Position numbers and translations under genes: made by a program. From assembly GCA_031553615.1 (NCBI GenBank), contig JAVBLJ010000029.1, positions 35,327 to 99,326 on the forward strand: 64,000 bases of DNA, written 5' to 3'. Within the stretch, counting starts at the first letter, position 1, and the number at the start of each line of letters is the position of its first letter. This DNA comes from WQXF01 sp031553615 (GTDB lineage Bacteria; Bacillota; Clostridia; Christensenellales; Aristaeellaceae). The notes under the pieces are model-generated. The model did not search any database and had not been told where the DNA came from. It saw only the letters and a list, made by a program, of their open reading frames with translations. Positions 9,969 through 18,972 of the stretch are shown one piece after another.

Positions 9969-11777
9969 ATGCAGGACACACTCCACCAGCCCGCGCACCG
10001 CTCGAACCGACTGCGCGCATTCTTCACCTACTACCGCCCGGTTTGGAAGCTTTTTGCGCTGGATATGGCCTGTGCGCTGGTCATTGCGCTGGTCGATCTG
10101 GCGTTCCCCATGGTGACCCGGCAAGCGCTCAACGCCTACCTGCCCACCAAGATGTATGGCGCGTTCTTCACCATCATGGGCGCGATGGCGGTGGGATACC
10201 TGCTGCGCACTGCCATGCAGTACGTCGTGGCTTATTTCGGGCACGACATGGGCGTGCGCATGGAGGCCGCCATGCGCCGCGATATCTTCCAACAGCTGCA
10301 GCGGCTCTCCTTCCGGTTCTACGATAAAAACCGCACCGGCAGGCTCATGTCCCGCGTCACCAACGATCTTTTTGATATCACCGAGCTCGCGCATCATGGC
10401 CCCGAGGATCTATTCATCTCGGTGGTCACGCTCATCGGCTCGTTCATCTACCTGTTTAGCGCACAGTGGAAGCTGGCGCTCACCCTGCTGTGCATGGTGC
10501 CGCTGATCACCCTGTTCACCATCGCCCAACGCGCCCGCATGCGCAATGCCAGCACCCAGGTCAAGGAGCGGATGGCGGGCATCAATGCCGATTTGGAGAG
10601 CAGCATCTCGGGCGCGCGCACCGCCAAAGCTTTCGCTAACGAGAAGTACGAGGTTCGCAAGTTCGATGAAGGCAACCAGCGCTTCCGCGGCGCGAAGGGC
10701 GCTTTCTACAAGGCCATGGCCTTTTTCCACAGCGGCACCGAGCTGCTGCTCAGCCTTATGAACCTCATCGTGCTGCTGGTGGGCGGTCTGCTCATCATGA
10801 GCGACAGCATGAACGTGGCGGATCTGCTGGCGTTCTATCTGTTCGTGGGCGCGATTCAATCGCCCATCCGCCGCCTGACCGGCTTTGTGGAGCAGTACCT
10901 GGTGGGCATGGCGGGCTTCAACCGCTTCATGGAGATCATGGACGAGCAGCCCGATATCCAGGATGCGCCCGATGCCGTGACCCTCAACCCCATCGAGGGC
11001 GTGATCGATTTCAATCACGTCACCTTCGCCTACGACGAGGGCGGCAAGAGCGTGCTGGCCGATGTCAATCTGCACATCCCCAGCGGGCGCACCCTCGCGC
11101 TGGTCGGCCCCTCGGGAGGCGGCAAGACCACGCTCTGCCAGCTCATCCCGCGCTTCTACGATATCCGGGAGGGCAGCATCACCCTGGATGGCGTGGACAT
11201 CCGCCAGCTCAAGCTGGATTGCCTGCGCGGGCAGGTGGGCATCGTGCAGCAGGATGTGTTCCTGTTCGCGGGCTCCATACTCGATAACATCCGCTACGGG
11301 CGCGTCGACGCCACCATGGAGGAGGTCGTCGAAGCCGCCAAGCGCGCCGAGATTCACGAGGACATCATCGCCATGCCCGAGGGCTACGATACCGTGGTGG
11401 GCGAGCGCGGTGTGCTGCTCTCCGGCGGCCAAAAGCAGCGCGTTTCGATTGCGCGTATCTTCCTGAAAAACCCGCGCATCCTTATATTGGATGAGGCGAC
11501 CAGCGCGCTGGACACCACCACAGAGCTGCGCATTCAGCGCGCGTTTGATCGCTTGGCCGAGGGCCGCACCACCCTGGTGATCGCGCATCGCCTCTCCACC
11601 ATCAAGAACGCCGACGAGATCGTGGTGATCGGCGAAGCCGGAATATTGGAGCAGGGAACGCATACGCAGCTGCTGGCCCAGGGGGGTACCTATGCCACGC
11701 TTCACAACGTGCAATTTCGCACGGAAGAGCCGCGCAACGTGAGCCCGACGGAGGATGCTGAATGGGTCGAAGCATAG
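9969..11777 (+). CDS. ABC exporter half-transporter with fused membrane and ATPase domains
   Basis: A 602-residue protein with an N-terminal six-helix membrane domain (about residues 30-325) and a C-terminal nucleotide-binding domain. Walker A GPSGGGKT is at 380-387, the LSGGQ signature at 484-488, and Walker B with DE at 508-509 within LILDEATSALD; the switch histidine is in VIAHRLS. This is the MsbA/LmrA-like type B exporter layout, active as a dimer, exporting lipids, peptides or drugs. AAGGAGG overlaps the previous stop, 7 bases before ATG. Its 3' end overlaps the VanZ gene by 16 bases. Substrate cannot be told. Confidence 0.93.
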   Translation: MQDTLHQPAHRSNRLRAFFTYYRPVWKLFALDMACALVIALVDLAFPMVTRQALNAYLPTKMYGAFFTIMGAMAVGYLLRTAMQYVVAYFGHDMGVRMEAAMRRDIFQQLQRLSFRFYDKNRTGRLMSRVTNDLFDITELAHHGPEDLFISVVTLIGSFIYLFSAQWKLALTLLCMVPLITLFTIAQRARMRNASTQVKERMAGINADLESSISGARTAKAFANEKYEVRKFDEGNQRFRGAKGAFYKAMAFFHSGTELLLSLMNLIVLLVGGLLIMSDSMNVADLLAFYLFVGAIQSPIRRLTGFVEQYLVGMAGFNRFMEIMDEQPDIQDAPDAVTLNPIEGVIDFNHVTFAYDEGGKSVLADVNLHIPSGRTLALVGPSGGGKTTLCQLIPRFYDIREGSITLDGVDIRQLKLDCLRGQVGIVQQDVFLFAGSILDNIRYGRVDATMEEVVEAAKRAEIHEDIIAMPEGYDTVVGERGVLLSGGQKQRVSIARIFLKNPRILILDEATSALDTTTELRIQRAFDRLAEGRTTLVIAHRLSTIKNADEIVVIGEAGILEQGTHTQLLAQGGTYATLHNVQFRTEEPRNVSPTEDAEWVEA

Positions 11778-12298
11778 CAAACAAAGACAATGCAAACAAA
11801 GGCGATGATCGCAGAGGCGGCGAAAGCAAGAACGGGAGAAGCCGGTGGAGGTGGCAACGGCTTTGGCCGTGGCTGATCGTGCTGGCGGTGTATGGGGTCA
11901 TTTTCTGGTTCTCCTCGCAGCCGGGCACGGTTTCCGATTCGCAGACCGAGCGGGTGCAGAGCCTGGTGGGCATGCAGAGCGATTGGGCGGCCATCCTGGT
12001 GCGCAAGATGGCGCACGTCGTGCTGTTCTGCACGCTGGGCGCATCGGCCTGCTTTGCTTGGTTTTGGACCAACCGCAATGCCTACCGCCTGCGGCGCGCG
12101 CTTTTGTATGCCGCCGTGCTCTGCCTGGCGTTGGCCGGGCTGGATGAGCTGCACCAGCTGTTCATATCGGAGCGCTCCGCCGAGCTGGCCGATGTGGCGC
12201 TCGATACGGCCAGCGCTGCGCTGGGCGCATGGGGCATGACGGGCTGCATCTGGCTGCAAAGGCAGTGGAAGCGGCGCAGCCTGCGCAATCCGTTTTAG
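11762..12298 (+). CDS. VanZ-family membrane protein
   Basis: A 178-residue protein with about four membrane helices and the two VanZ family signatures: RKMAHVVLFCTLG, and later LDELHQLFISERSAELADV. VanZ proteins give low-level teicoplanin resistance in enterococci by an unclear mechanism; most homologues have unknown roles in the cell envelope. The start overlaps the end of the ABC exporter gene, indicating translational coupling. Residues 6-15 are encoded by a 15-bp near-perfect tandem duplication at 11777-11806 (ANKDN then ANKGD), which may have lengthened the cytosolic N-terminus. Confidence 0.88.
   Translation: MGRSIANKDNANKGDDRRGGESKNGRSRWRWQRLWPWLIVLAVYGVIFWFSSQPGTVSDSQTERVQSLVGMQSDWAAILVRKMAHVVLFCTLGASACFAWFWTNRNAYRLRRALLYAAVLCLALAGLDELHQLFISERSAELADVALDTASAALGAWGMTGCIWLQRQWKRRSLRNPF
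11777..11806 (+). repeat. 15-bp tandem duplication inside the VanZ start region
   Basis: GCAAACAAAGACAAT is followed directly by GCAAACAAAGGCGAT (12 of 15 positions alike). It begins at the last base of the ABC exporter stop codon and stays in frame for VanZ. Confidence 0.7.
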
Positions 12299-12311
12299 AG
12301 AAACGTTTTAG
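12291..12311 (+). repeat. Duplicated gene end with stop codon after VanZ
   Basis: CGTTTTAG, the last codons and the stop of the VanZ gene, is repeated 13 bases later (12304-12311). The second TAG falls in a different frame. One of several such duplications in the window. Confidence 0.65.
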
Positions 12312-12390
12312 GGGGAACATTCTGGGAAGCATTGTAGTGTAACGTTGCAGAGAATGCGGACAAACCACACATGAAAAGGGAAAAAGCTGA

Positions 12391-12419
12391 TTCTCATTTT
12401 CTTTGCGTTGTGGTACAAT
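12391..12419 (+). promoter_or_regulatory. Promoter of the Hpt gene
   Basis: -35 TTCTCA (12391-12396), a 17-base spacer and -10 TACAAT (12414-12419) with an extended TGG just before it. It lies 31 bases upstream of the chosen ATG. Confidence 0.6.
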
Positions 12420-12449
12420 AACCGTGTACTTTTGCACAGGAGGCATATC

Positions 12450-12809
12450 ATGGAAAACAATGCGATGGAGGTCCTCCGCGAAGCAGGCTTTGACGTGGAA
12501 GGCGCGCTGGGGCGGCTGATGAACAATCAGGCGTTTTACGTTAAAATGCTGGGAAAATTCGCGCAGGATACCAATTTCGCCAAGCTGCGCGGCGTGGTGG
12601 AAGCCGGGGATGCGCAGGCCGCGGGCGATTGCGCGCACGCGCTCAAGGGCATGTGCTCCACGTTGGGCATGACCGAGCTGAGCGAGCTTTGCGCAAAGCT
12701 GCAGTACCTCTACCAGGGCCGCGAGGAAGGCGATCCGGCCTCGGTTTTTGCCCAGGCCGACGAACAATACGGTTTGGTGATGGAAGCGCTGCGAAAGGTG
12801 CTCCCATAA
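12450..12809 (+). CDS. Stand-alone Hpt (histidine phosphotransfer) domain protein
   Basis: A 119-residue helical protein with the Hpt core CAHALKG, placing the probable phosphoacceptor at His63, followed by the GMTELSELCAKLQYL helix. Hpt proteins relay phosphate between response-regulator receiver domains in multistep phosphorelays. ATG 12450 is preferred because AGGAGG lies 6 bases before it and the promoter ends at 12419, which would fall inside the longer frame from 12408. No histidine kinase or response regulator is adjacent, so it is an orphan relay component. It has its own promoter and terminator. Confidence 0.85.
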   Translation: MENNAMEVLREAGFDVEGALGRLMNNQAFYVKMLGKFAQDTNFAKLRGVVEAGDAQAAGDCAHALKGMCSTLGMTELSELCAKLQYLYQGREEGDPASVFAQADEQYGLVMEALRKVLP

Positions 12810-12832
12810 GTGCTCGGCAAGAGCCAAGCTTT

Positions 12833-12867
12833 CAAGGACGCAGGCTAGCGAATCCGCGTCCTTGTTT
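12833..12867 (+). terminator. Terminator after the Hpt gene
   Basis: A 9-bp stem, CAAGGACGC with GCGTCCTTG, and a 14-base loop followed by TTTG. Moderate strength. Confidence 0.6.
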
Positions 12868-12955
12868 GCGTTCCAAAGTGTTTTTCGTCGTGCGGCACGA
12901 AACACCTTACTGAGGTTGCGATAGCTAGAAAGCATGGGGGAAGGGTGGCTTTTTT

Positions 12956-13927
12956 ATGGATAGGACGTTGGGTAGGACGCCAGAGATGACATTGGTGGTC
13001 ATGGCTGCGGGTATGGGCAGCCGTTTTGGCGGGCTCAAGCAGCTTACGCCCATGGGGCAGAGCGGCGAGACCGTGGCCGAGTTTTCGGTGTACGATGCGA
13101 TCCGCGCCGGTTTTACGCGCGCGGTGTTCGTGATTAAGCCGGAAATGGAGCAGGAGTTCCGCGAGAAGGTGCTGGCCCGCTTTGCGCGCTTCATCCGCTG
13201 CGATCTGGCGTTCCAGCGCATGGACGATCTGCCCCAGGGCAGCACGCCGCCCCCGGCCGAGCGCGTAAAGCCGCTGGGCACGGCGCACGCCGTGTGGAGC
13301 GCACGCCATCAGGTGAAGGAACCCTTCATGGTCATCAATGCCGACGATTTCTACGGCGCTTCGGCTTTCCGCCAGGTGCACGATTTCCTGGCCGCTCATC
13401 CCGATACCGGCGTGCCCCACCCGTACTGCATGGCGGCCTACCGGCTCGATAACACCATCAGCGAGCACGGCAGCGTGTCGCGCGGCCAGTGCGAGCTGGA
13501 TAGCGAGGGCAACCTGCTCTCCATCGTGGAGCGCACGCGCATCGAGCGCGTGGAACAGGGTGAAGGCAAGGGCGGCACGCTGTGCGCGCTGGAGGGCGAC
13601 GAGGTGATTCCGCTGGCCGATGATACCCCCGTCTCGCTCAATACCTGGGGTTTTCATCCCAGCATGTTTGACGCCCTGGCGGCGGCGCTGCGGGCCTTTT
13701 TGCAGCGTCCGGCGGCGGAGCTGCTCAAGGCCGAATGCTACCTGCCCAGCGTGGTGGAGGATGTGCTGACCACGCGACAGGCCTATGTGCGCGCGCTTTC
13801 GGCGCAGGATCGTTGGATTGGCATCACCTATGCCGAGGATCGCGAGCCCGCGCAGCGCATGATCCGTGAGCTGGTGGAAGCCGGGCATTACCCGGCCGAC
13901 CTATGGGCGCAGGATATTCAAGCGTAG
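12956..13927 (+). CDS. Sugar-1-phosphate nucleotidyltransferase of the N-acetylhexosamine salvage pair
   Basis: A 323-residue Rossmann-type nucleotidyltransferase. The N-terminal signature VVMAAGMGSRFGGLKQL is the nucleotide-binding loop, and VINADDFYG supplies the metal-binding aspartates. It would join NTP and a sugar-1-phosphate to give NDP-sugar and pyrophosphate. The following gene is an N-acetylhexosamine 1-kinase-like protein 42 bases downstream, so the substrate is probably GlcNAc-1-P or GalNAc-1-P made by that kinase. This is inference from pairing. A GGGGGAAGG element precedes ATG 12956. Active in the cytosol. Confidence 0.85.
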   Translation: MDRTLGRTPEMTLVVMAAGMGSRFGGLKQLTPMGQSGETVAEFSVYDAIRAGFTRAVFVIKPEMEQEFREKVLARFARFIRCDLAFQRMDDLPQGSTPPPAERVKPLGTAHAVWSARHQVKEPFMVINADDFYGASAFRQVHDFLAAHPDTGVPHPYCMAAYRLDNTISEHGSVSRGQCELDSEGNLLSIVERTRIERVEQGEGKGGTLCALEGDEVIPLADDTPVSLNTWGFHPSMFDALAAALRAFLQRPAAELLKAECYLPSVVEDVLTTRQAYVRALSAQDRWIGITYAEDREPAQRMIRELVEAGHYPADLWAQDIQA

Positions 13928-13969
13928 TGACCCCCGCGGGGTACAAACGAGCATGGAGGACGAACCGAT

Positions 13970-15091
13970 ATGGCACAGGTCGAGCTGACCCAGGAGTATG
14001 TGCGCGAGCAAGCCGAGGCCTTCGCGCAAGGCATGACCGTGGTGGAGGTGTGCCGCAATTCCAACGGGCACATCAACGATACCTTCATCGTGGAGGCCAT
14101 GGGGGAGAATACGCGCAAGTTCGTGATGCAGCGCATCAATACCCGCGTGTTCCCGCACCCGCAGGAGCTCATGAACAACATGACCCACGTGACCGAATAC
14201 CTGCGCGAGCGCATTGACGAAGCGGGCGGGGATGTAAGCCGGGAAACGCTGACCCTCTGGCGCACTGCCGATGGCAAAATCCTGCATCAGGATACCGAGG
14301 GCGGACTGTGGCGCGCGTTCAATTTTGTGTATGATGCGAACACCGTGCAGCGCGTGACCCATGCGGAGCAGCTGTACCAGGCGGGCAGCGCTTTCGGGCG
14401 GTTCCAGAACCTGCTCAGCGGTTTTCCCGCGCACGAGCTTTTTCCCGTGATCCCCGATTTCCACAATACCCGCGCGCGCTTTGCCGCGCTGGAGGCCGCC
14501 GTGGCCGCCGATCCGCTGGGCCGCGCCGCCGGGGTGCGCGCCGAGATTGATTTCGCACTCGCGCGCCGCCGGGATGCCAACGTTTTGCAGGACTTATTGG
14601 ATGAAAAGAAGCTGCCGCTGCGCGTCACCCACAACGATACCAAGATCAACAACGTGATGCTCGATGCGGAAAGCGGCCGCGCCGTGTGCGTGATCGATCT
14701 GGATACCGTGATGCCCGGCTCGATGCTGTTCGATTTCGGCGATGCCATTCGCTCCGGCGTGAATACCGCCGATGAGGATGAGCCCGATCTTTCCAAGGTG
14801 CACGCCAACCTCGAATACTACCGGGCGTTTGCGCGTGGGTTTTTGGAGCAGACCGGCCAATCTATGACCGAGCTGGAGCGCGATTTGCTGCCCTTCGCCG
14901 CCAAGATGATGACCTACGAGTGCGGCATCCGCTTCCTTACGGATTACCTGCTGGGCGATCAATACTTCAAGATTCACCGGCCGGGCCACAACCTGGATCG
15001 CGCGCACACCCAATTCCGCCTGGTGGAGGAGCTGGAGGCCATGGAGCCCGAGCTGCGCCGCATACAGGCCGAGCTGATGCATACTGTATAA
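13970..15091 (+). CDS. N-acetylhexosamine 1-kinase-like phosphotransferase (NahK family)
   Basis: A 373-residue APH/choline-kinase fold protein. The N-terminal stretch NGHINDTFIVE and the phrase VMQRINTRVFPHPQELMNN are typical of the NahK group that phosphorylates GlcNAc or GalNAc at C1 during use of lacto-N-biose and mucin glycans. The catalytic loop HNDTKINN starts at His221 with Asp223, and the metal-binding IDLDT has Asp243 and Asp245. GGAGGA lies 9 bases before the ATG. Together with the upstream nucleotidyltransferase it would convert free HexNAc to UDP-HexNAc without the 6-phosphate route. Substrate by homology only. Confidence 0.87.
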   Translation: MAQVELTQEYVREQAEAFAQGMTVVEVCRNSNGHINDTFIVEAMGENTRKFVMQRINTRVFPHPQELMNNMTHVTEYLRERIDEAGGDVSRETLTLWRTADGKILHQDTEGGLWRAFNFVYDANTVQRVTHAEQLYQAGSAFGRFQNLLSGFPAHELFPVIPDFHNTRARFAALEAAVAADPLGRAAGVRAEIDFALARRRDANVLQDLLDEKKLPLRVTHNDTKINNVMLDAESGRAVCVIDLDTVMPGSMLFDFGDAIRSGVNTADEDEPDLSKVHANLEYYRAFARGFLEQTGQSMTELERDLLPFAAKMMTYECGIRFLTDYLLGDQYFKIHRPGHNLDRAHTQFRLVEELEAMEPELRRIQAELMHTV

Positions 15092-15176
15092 TACGAATCC
15101 TCGCTTGGTTTTTTGAATAGAGTTACGGCAAAACTGCGCGCCTCCGGGCCACGCAGAACGCGAAAAGGAGCACTGC

Positions 15177-16145
15177 ATGGAGAGGGATACCGTAGCGGGC
15201 ATCCGCAAGGATGAGAAATACGACGGCTGGTTGCTGGTGCGTGCCGCCGATCAGCGCATGTCCTCCACCGGTAAAGCGTACCTGGATATGACGTTGGGCG
15301 ATTGCACGGGCAACATCAACGCCAAGATGTGGGATGGAACCGTGACGCCGCCGGCCCAGGGCTCCATCGTGCAGGTGCGCGGCTCGGGCAACGAGTTCAA
15401 TGGCCGCATGCAGCTGCGCGTGGAGAAGCTCAAGGTCTGCGGGCCCGAGGATGCGGTGGATCTGGCGCTGCTGGTGCCCAGCGCGCCGCTGCCGCCCGAG
15501 GGCATGCTGGCCGAGATACGCGCCGCCGTCGAGGCGATGGGCGATGCCGACATCGCCAAGCTCACCGCCGCGTTGCTCGATCGCGCGGGCGAAGCGCTGC
15601 TCACCTTCCCGGCCGCCAAGCAGATGCACCACGCTCAGCGCAGCGGCCTGCTCTACCACATGGTGACCATGCTGCGCGCCGCCAAGGCGCTGCTGACCGT
15701 GTACCCCTACCTCAACGCCGATCTGCTGCTGGCGGGCGTGATTATCCACGATCTGGGCAAGCTGCGCGAGCTGGATGCCGACACCCTGGGCGTCGTGCAG
15801 GATTACACCGTGGAGGGCAAGCTGCTGGGCCATCTGGTGCGCGGCGTGGTGGATATTGAGCAGGTTGGCCGTGCCTCCGGTGTGAACGACTCCACCATAT
15901 TGCTCATGCAGCACATGGTGCTCTCCCATCACGGCAAGGCCGAGTACGGCAGCCCGGTGCCGCCGCGCTTCCCCGAGGCCGAGGTGCTCCATACCCTCGA
16001 TACGCTGGATTCCCGGCTCTTTGAAATGATGGACGCGCTGCAGCGCACCATGGAGGGCGGGTTTTCCGAAAAGGTATGGGCCATGGAGAACCGCCAGCTG
16101 TATCGCTATCCGGGTGCGCAGGTTGATTGGGAGCCCGAGGCATGA
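15177..16145 (+). CDS. yhaM: YhaM-type 3'-5' exoribonuclease (OB fold plus HD domain)
   Basis: A 322-residue protein. Residues 1-90 form an OB-like nucleic-acid-binding domain (YDGWLLVRAADQRMSSTGKAY), and residues about 145-280 an HD phosphohydrolase domain with HH near 151 and the metal pair His191-Asp192 in IIHDLGK. This is the order and length of Bacillus YhaM / staphylococcal Cbf1, Mn-dependent exonucleases that trim RNA and single-stranded DNA. AAAAGGAG lies 6 bases before ATG. It stands between the kinase and phosphofructokinase genes with small gaps. Confidence 0.88.
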   Translation: MERDTVAGIRKDEKYDGWLLVRAADQRMSSTGKAYLDMTLGDCTGNINAKMWDGTVTPPAQGSIVQVRGSGNEFNGRMQLRVEKLKVCGPEDAVDLALLVPSAPLPPEGMLAEIRAAVEAMGDADIAKLTAALLDRAGEALLTFPAAKQMHHAQRSGLLYHMVTMLRAAKALLTVYPYLNADLLLAGVIIHDLGKLRELDADTLGVVQDYTVEGKLLGHLVRGVVDIEQVGRASGVNDSTILLMQHMVLSHHGKAEYGSPVPPRFPEAEVLHTLDTLDSRLFEMMDALQRTMEGGFSEKVWAMENRQLYRYPGAQVDWEPEA

Positions 16146-16213
16146 ACTCCGGCGCATGCGCTGCGCAATATCCGCACATTGCATAGCAACACACAAAAAG
16201 AGGGAGGCGCGTT

Positions 16214-17290
16214 ATGAAAAGACGCATTGGCATTCTGACCTCGGGCGGTGATTGCCCGGGATTGAACGCTGCGATTCGCGGCGTAGCCCGCGCGGCCTAC
16301 GAAATGTTCAGCACGGAAATCGTGGGCATTGCCGACGGTTACCGGGGCCTGATCGAGGGCGAATACCGCACCTTTGCCAAGCAAGAGTTTTCGGGCATCC
16401 TCACGCTGGGCGGCACCATTTTGGGCACCTCGCGCCAGCCCTTCTCCGCCATGCGTGAAATCGGCGAGGATAACGTGGATAAGGTGGCCGCTATGAAGGC
16501 CAACTACGAGAAGATGGGCCTGGATTGCCTGGTGACCCTGGGCGGCAACGGCACGCACAAGACCGCCAACCTGCTGGCGCAGGAGGGCCTGAACGTGATC
16601 GGCCTGCCCAAGACCATCGACAACGACATCTACGGCACCGAGGTCACCTTTGGCTTCCACACCGCCGTGGACATCGCTACCGAGGTGATCGACCGCATCC
16701 ACACCACCGCCGCCAGCCATGGCCGCTGCATGGTGGTGGAGATCATGGGCAACAAGGTCGGCTGGTTGACGCTGTACGCGGGCCTTGCGGGCGGAGCGGA
16801 CGTGATCCTGCTGCCCGAGATTCCCTACGATATCGATGAGGTGGCGCGCAAGGTCGAGGCCCGCTACGCGGCCAAGAAGCACTTCTCCATCATCGCCGTG
16901 GCCGAGGGCGCGATGTCGGGCATCGAGGCCGGGCTGCGCAAGAAGGAGCGCGCGCAGTACCGCGAGCATCAGCATTTCACCACCATTTCGCAGCGCATCG
17001 CCGGGGAGTTGCAGGAGAAGCTGCCCCACGTCGAGACGCGCGTGGTCATTCCGGGTCACATTCAGCGCGGCGGCTCGCCCTCGGCGTACGATCGCGTGCT
17101 GGCCACCCGGTTCGGTGCCCATGCCGCCGAGCTCATCCGCGATGGGATCTACGGCATGTCCGTGGCCATGATCGGCAACGAGGTCGGCCACAACCCGCTT
17201 TCGGAAGTGGCGGGAAAAACCAAGTTTGTGCCTGTCGATCACCAAATGATCGGCGTGGCCCGAAGCATGGGCATCGGGTTTGGTTCGTAA
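16214..17290 (+). CDS. pfkA: 6-phosphofructokinase, clade with mixed phosphoryl-donor residues
   Basis: A 358-residue PFK-A family enzyme making fructose 1,6-bisphosphate in glycolysis. ILTSGGDCPGLNAAIRG at residues 7-23 and the catalytic TIDND at 134-138 (base Asp136) are intact. The donor-site motif is GGNGT at 110-114: Gly113 is the ATP-type residue, while Lys133 before TIDND is the residue of PPi-type enzymes. Asn112 replaces the usual Mg-binding Asp. To my knowledge this combination recurs in clostridial PFK paralogues, so it is not a defect. Donor (ATP or PPi) cannot be settled by reading. Strong GGGAGG site before ATG 16214. Confidence 0.9.
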   Translation: MKRRIGILTSGGDCPGLNAAIRGVARAAYEMFSTEIVGIADGYRGLIEGEYRTFAKQEFSGILTLGGTILGTSRQPFSAMREIGEDNVDKVAAMKANYEKMGLDCLVTLGGNGTHKTANLLAQEGLNVIGLPKTIDNDIYGTEVTFGFHTAVDIATEVIDRIHTTAASHGRCMVVEIMGNKVGWLTLYAGLAGGADVILLPEIPYDIDEVARKVEARYAAKKHFSIIAVAEGAMSGIEAGLRKKERAQYREHQHFTTISQRIAGELQEKLPHVETRVVIPGHIQRGGSPSAYDRVLATRFGAHAAELIRDGIYGMSVAMIGNEVGHNPLSEVAGKTKFVPVDHQMIGVARSMGIGFGS

Positions 17291-17339
17291 TGCCCAAAGA
17301 ACTGGCATCATCTCAAAAGATAAAAAGGGGGAATGTTTC

Positions 17340-18857
17340 ATGCGATTTTCGATCAAAGTGCGCGCTATTCTGTCCCTGATGTTGTGCCTGACCTTCGTGT
17401 GCACCTGTGCTTTCGCGGCGGATTACCCTGGCAAGGAAGCGATCCGGGAGACGTTTTCGGAGCGCAATCCTGTATTGGCCGTGAAAAGCGTGGACGGCCA
17501 GAGCGTGACGGTGACGGCTGTCGTGCCCAAGGTGAACAAGGGAATCTACTACCTGTGGTTCCAAAACGGCGTGAACAAAATAGCGCGCATGGTAAACACC
17601 GCGAACGCTGACCGTACGGTGGAGATCACCTTCGATAACCTGCCGGTCGGTGAATATGTCTACCTTTCCATCACTACCGGCGCGAACGTCACCCGCGACA
17701 ACATGCCGCCGATGATGACCAACTTTGTTTCCGCCGCCATCCTGGCCTTTGGCGTGGACAAGGAGGGTAAGGCGCTGCCCAGCTACCATCTTTCCTCGTT
17801 TTCCACCAGCGGCGTTTCCGTGCTGGGGATCGACCCCAACACCGGGGAAACCCTCCCGCTGACCGGCGCGGAGCTGACGCTGACCAACGGCGAAGGCCTT
17901 CGCAAGTATGAGGTGAAGGACGGCTATATCCGCGCGAACGGGCTCAAGGCCTCGACCCCATACCGCCTCATCGTCCGCACCGACGACGATCTTCCCGATG
18001 TGCCCCTCGTGTTCCGTACCTCCAAGAAGCCGAACAGGATGAGCTATGAGCAGATGCTGGCAAAGCGCAATGCGTTTATACTGGATATTGAGCAGCAGCT
18101 CAGAGACGCTCAATCGCAGGCAGATCTCTACTCCATCATTGACCAGATTGGCGAATACAACGCACAGGTTGAATCGGAGCTTGCCCAAGCCAAGGCGGAT
18201 AAGACCAAGACCACCCCGCAAGCCTTTACCGATGCGGATCTTGCCGCGCTTGCGGATGCGAGCGATGTTCGAATCCCCACCTTTGAGGAAGAGGACGCCT
18301 TGATCAAGGCCCGTGCGGAAGCGCTGAGAACCCTGGTGACCGAGCTGGAACGCTATTCCTCCAAGCGGGTGGGCTCCACCCAGGCGCTTGCCGATCTTCT
18401 GGCCAAGGGACAGGCGGCGAAGCAGGTGGAAGCCTGGAATCACGTCAACGTGGCGGATACGCAAATCTCTTTCCTGCACGTGCAGCCCGCCGAGGAGGAA
18501 AAGAAGACCGACCTGACCGCGCTGCTGCAGGGAATGGAAGCGGAAATCCGCATGATCGATTATGCGTATGAAGCGGCGGGCAGGGCGCACGGCGATGCAG
18601 TTCGAATGAAGGAAACGCGCCAGATCATCTCCAAGCTGCGCAAGGCCATGCCCAAGCTGATCACCGCGTTTTCCAAGGCCAACAGCAGGCTCAAGGCCGA
18701 GTTGACCGAGGAAGATACCAACATCAACGCGCTCATCGACGCGTATGTGAAGCAGTACGCGCAGGATGATACCGGCCTGTACCGCTCGATCCCGGCGGGC
18801 TCTGCGGAGTTCACGCCCGAGGAGCTGGAGGGCGCAAAGCCGGAGACAGCGAAGTAA
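17340..18857 (+). CDS. Secreted two-part protein of unknown function
   Basis: The start is ATG 17340 after AAAAAGGGGG; the longer frame overlaps the phosphofructokinase stop. The 505-residue product begins with a signal peptide (RAILSLMLCLTFVCTCAFA, likely cut before ADY). Residues about 27-235 look like two beta-rich Ig- or Cna_B-like modules, the second with LTGAELTLTNGEG. Residues about 240-490 are long charged helices probably forming a coiled coil or helical bundle. No wall anchor, lipobox or catalytic motif is seen, so it is either released or held by other envelope components. I do not recognise a family. Confidence 0.75.
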   Translation: MRFSIKVRAILSLMLCLTFVCTCAFAADYPGKEAIRETFSERNPVLAVKSVDGQSVTVTAVVPKVNKGIYYLWFQNGVNKIARMVNTANADRTVEITFDNLPVGEYVYLSITTGANVTRDNMPPMMTNFVSAAILAFGVDKEGKALPSYHLSSFSTSGVSVLGIDPNTGETLPLTGAELTLTNGEGLRKYEVKDGYIRANGLKASTPYRLIVRTDDDLPDVPLVFRTSKKPNRMSYEQMLAKRNAFILDIEQQLRDAQSQADLYSIIDQIGEYNAQVESELAQAKADKTKTTPQAFTDADLAALADASDVRIPTFEEEDALIKARAEALRTLVTELERYSSKRVGSTQALADLLAKGQAAKQVEAWNHVNVADTQISFLHVQPAEEEKKTDLTALLQGMEAEIRMIDYAYEAAGRAHGDAVRMKETRQIISKLRKAMPKLITAFSKANSRLKAELTEEDTNINALIDAYVKQYAQDDTGLYRSIPAGSAEFTPEELEGAKPETAK

Positions 18858-18881
18858 ACACACAAAGGCTGCGTAGTTTCC

Positions 18882-18917
18882 AAAGCATTTTCGAAAGCAT
18901 TTTCGAAAGCATTTTGC
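18882..18917 (+). repeat. 12-bp tandem repeat, three units
   Basis: AAAGCATTTTCG occurs at 18882-18893 and 18894-18905, and as AAAGCATTTTGC at 18906-18917. Noncoding. Confidence 0.75.
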
Positions 18918-18972
18918 AAAGCCAGGGCGATTGCATTTGAATGCAGAAACTAGGATTTGCGACCGAAGGATA

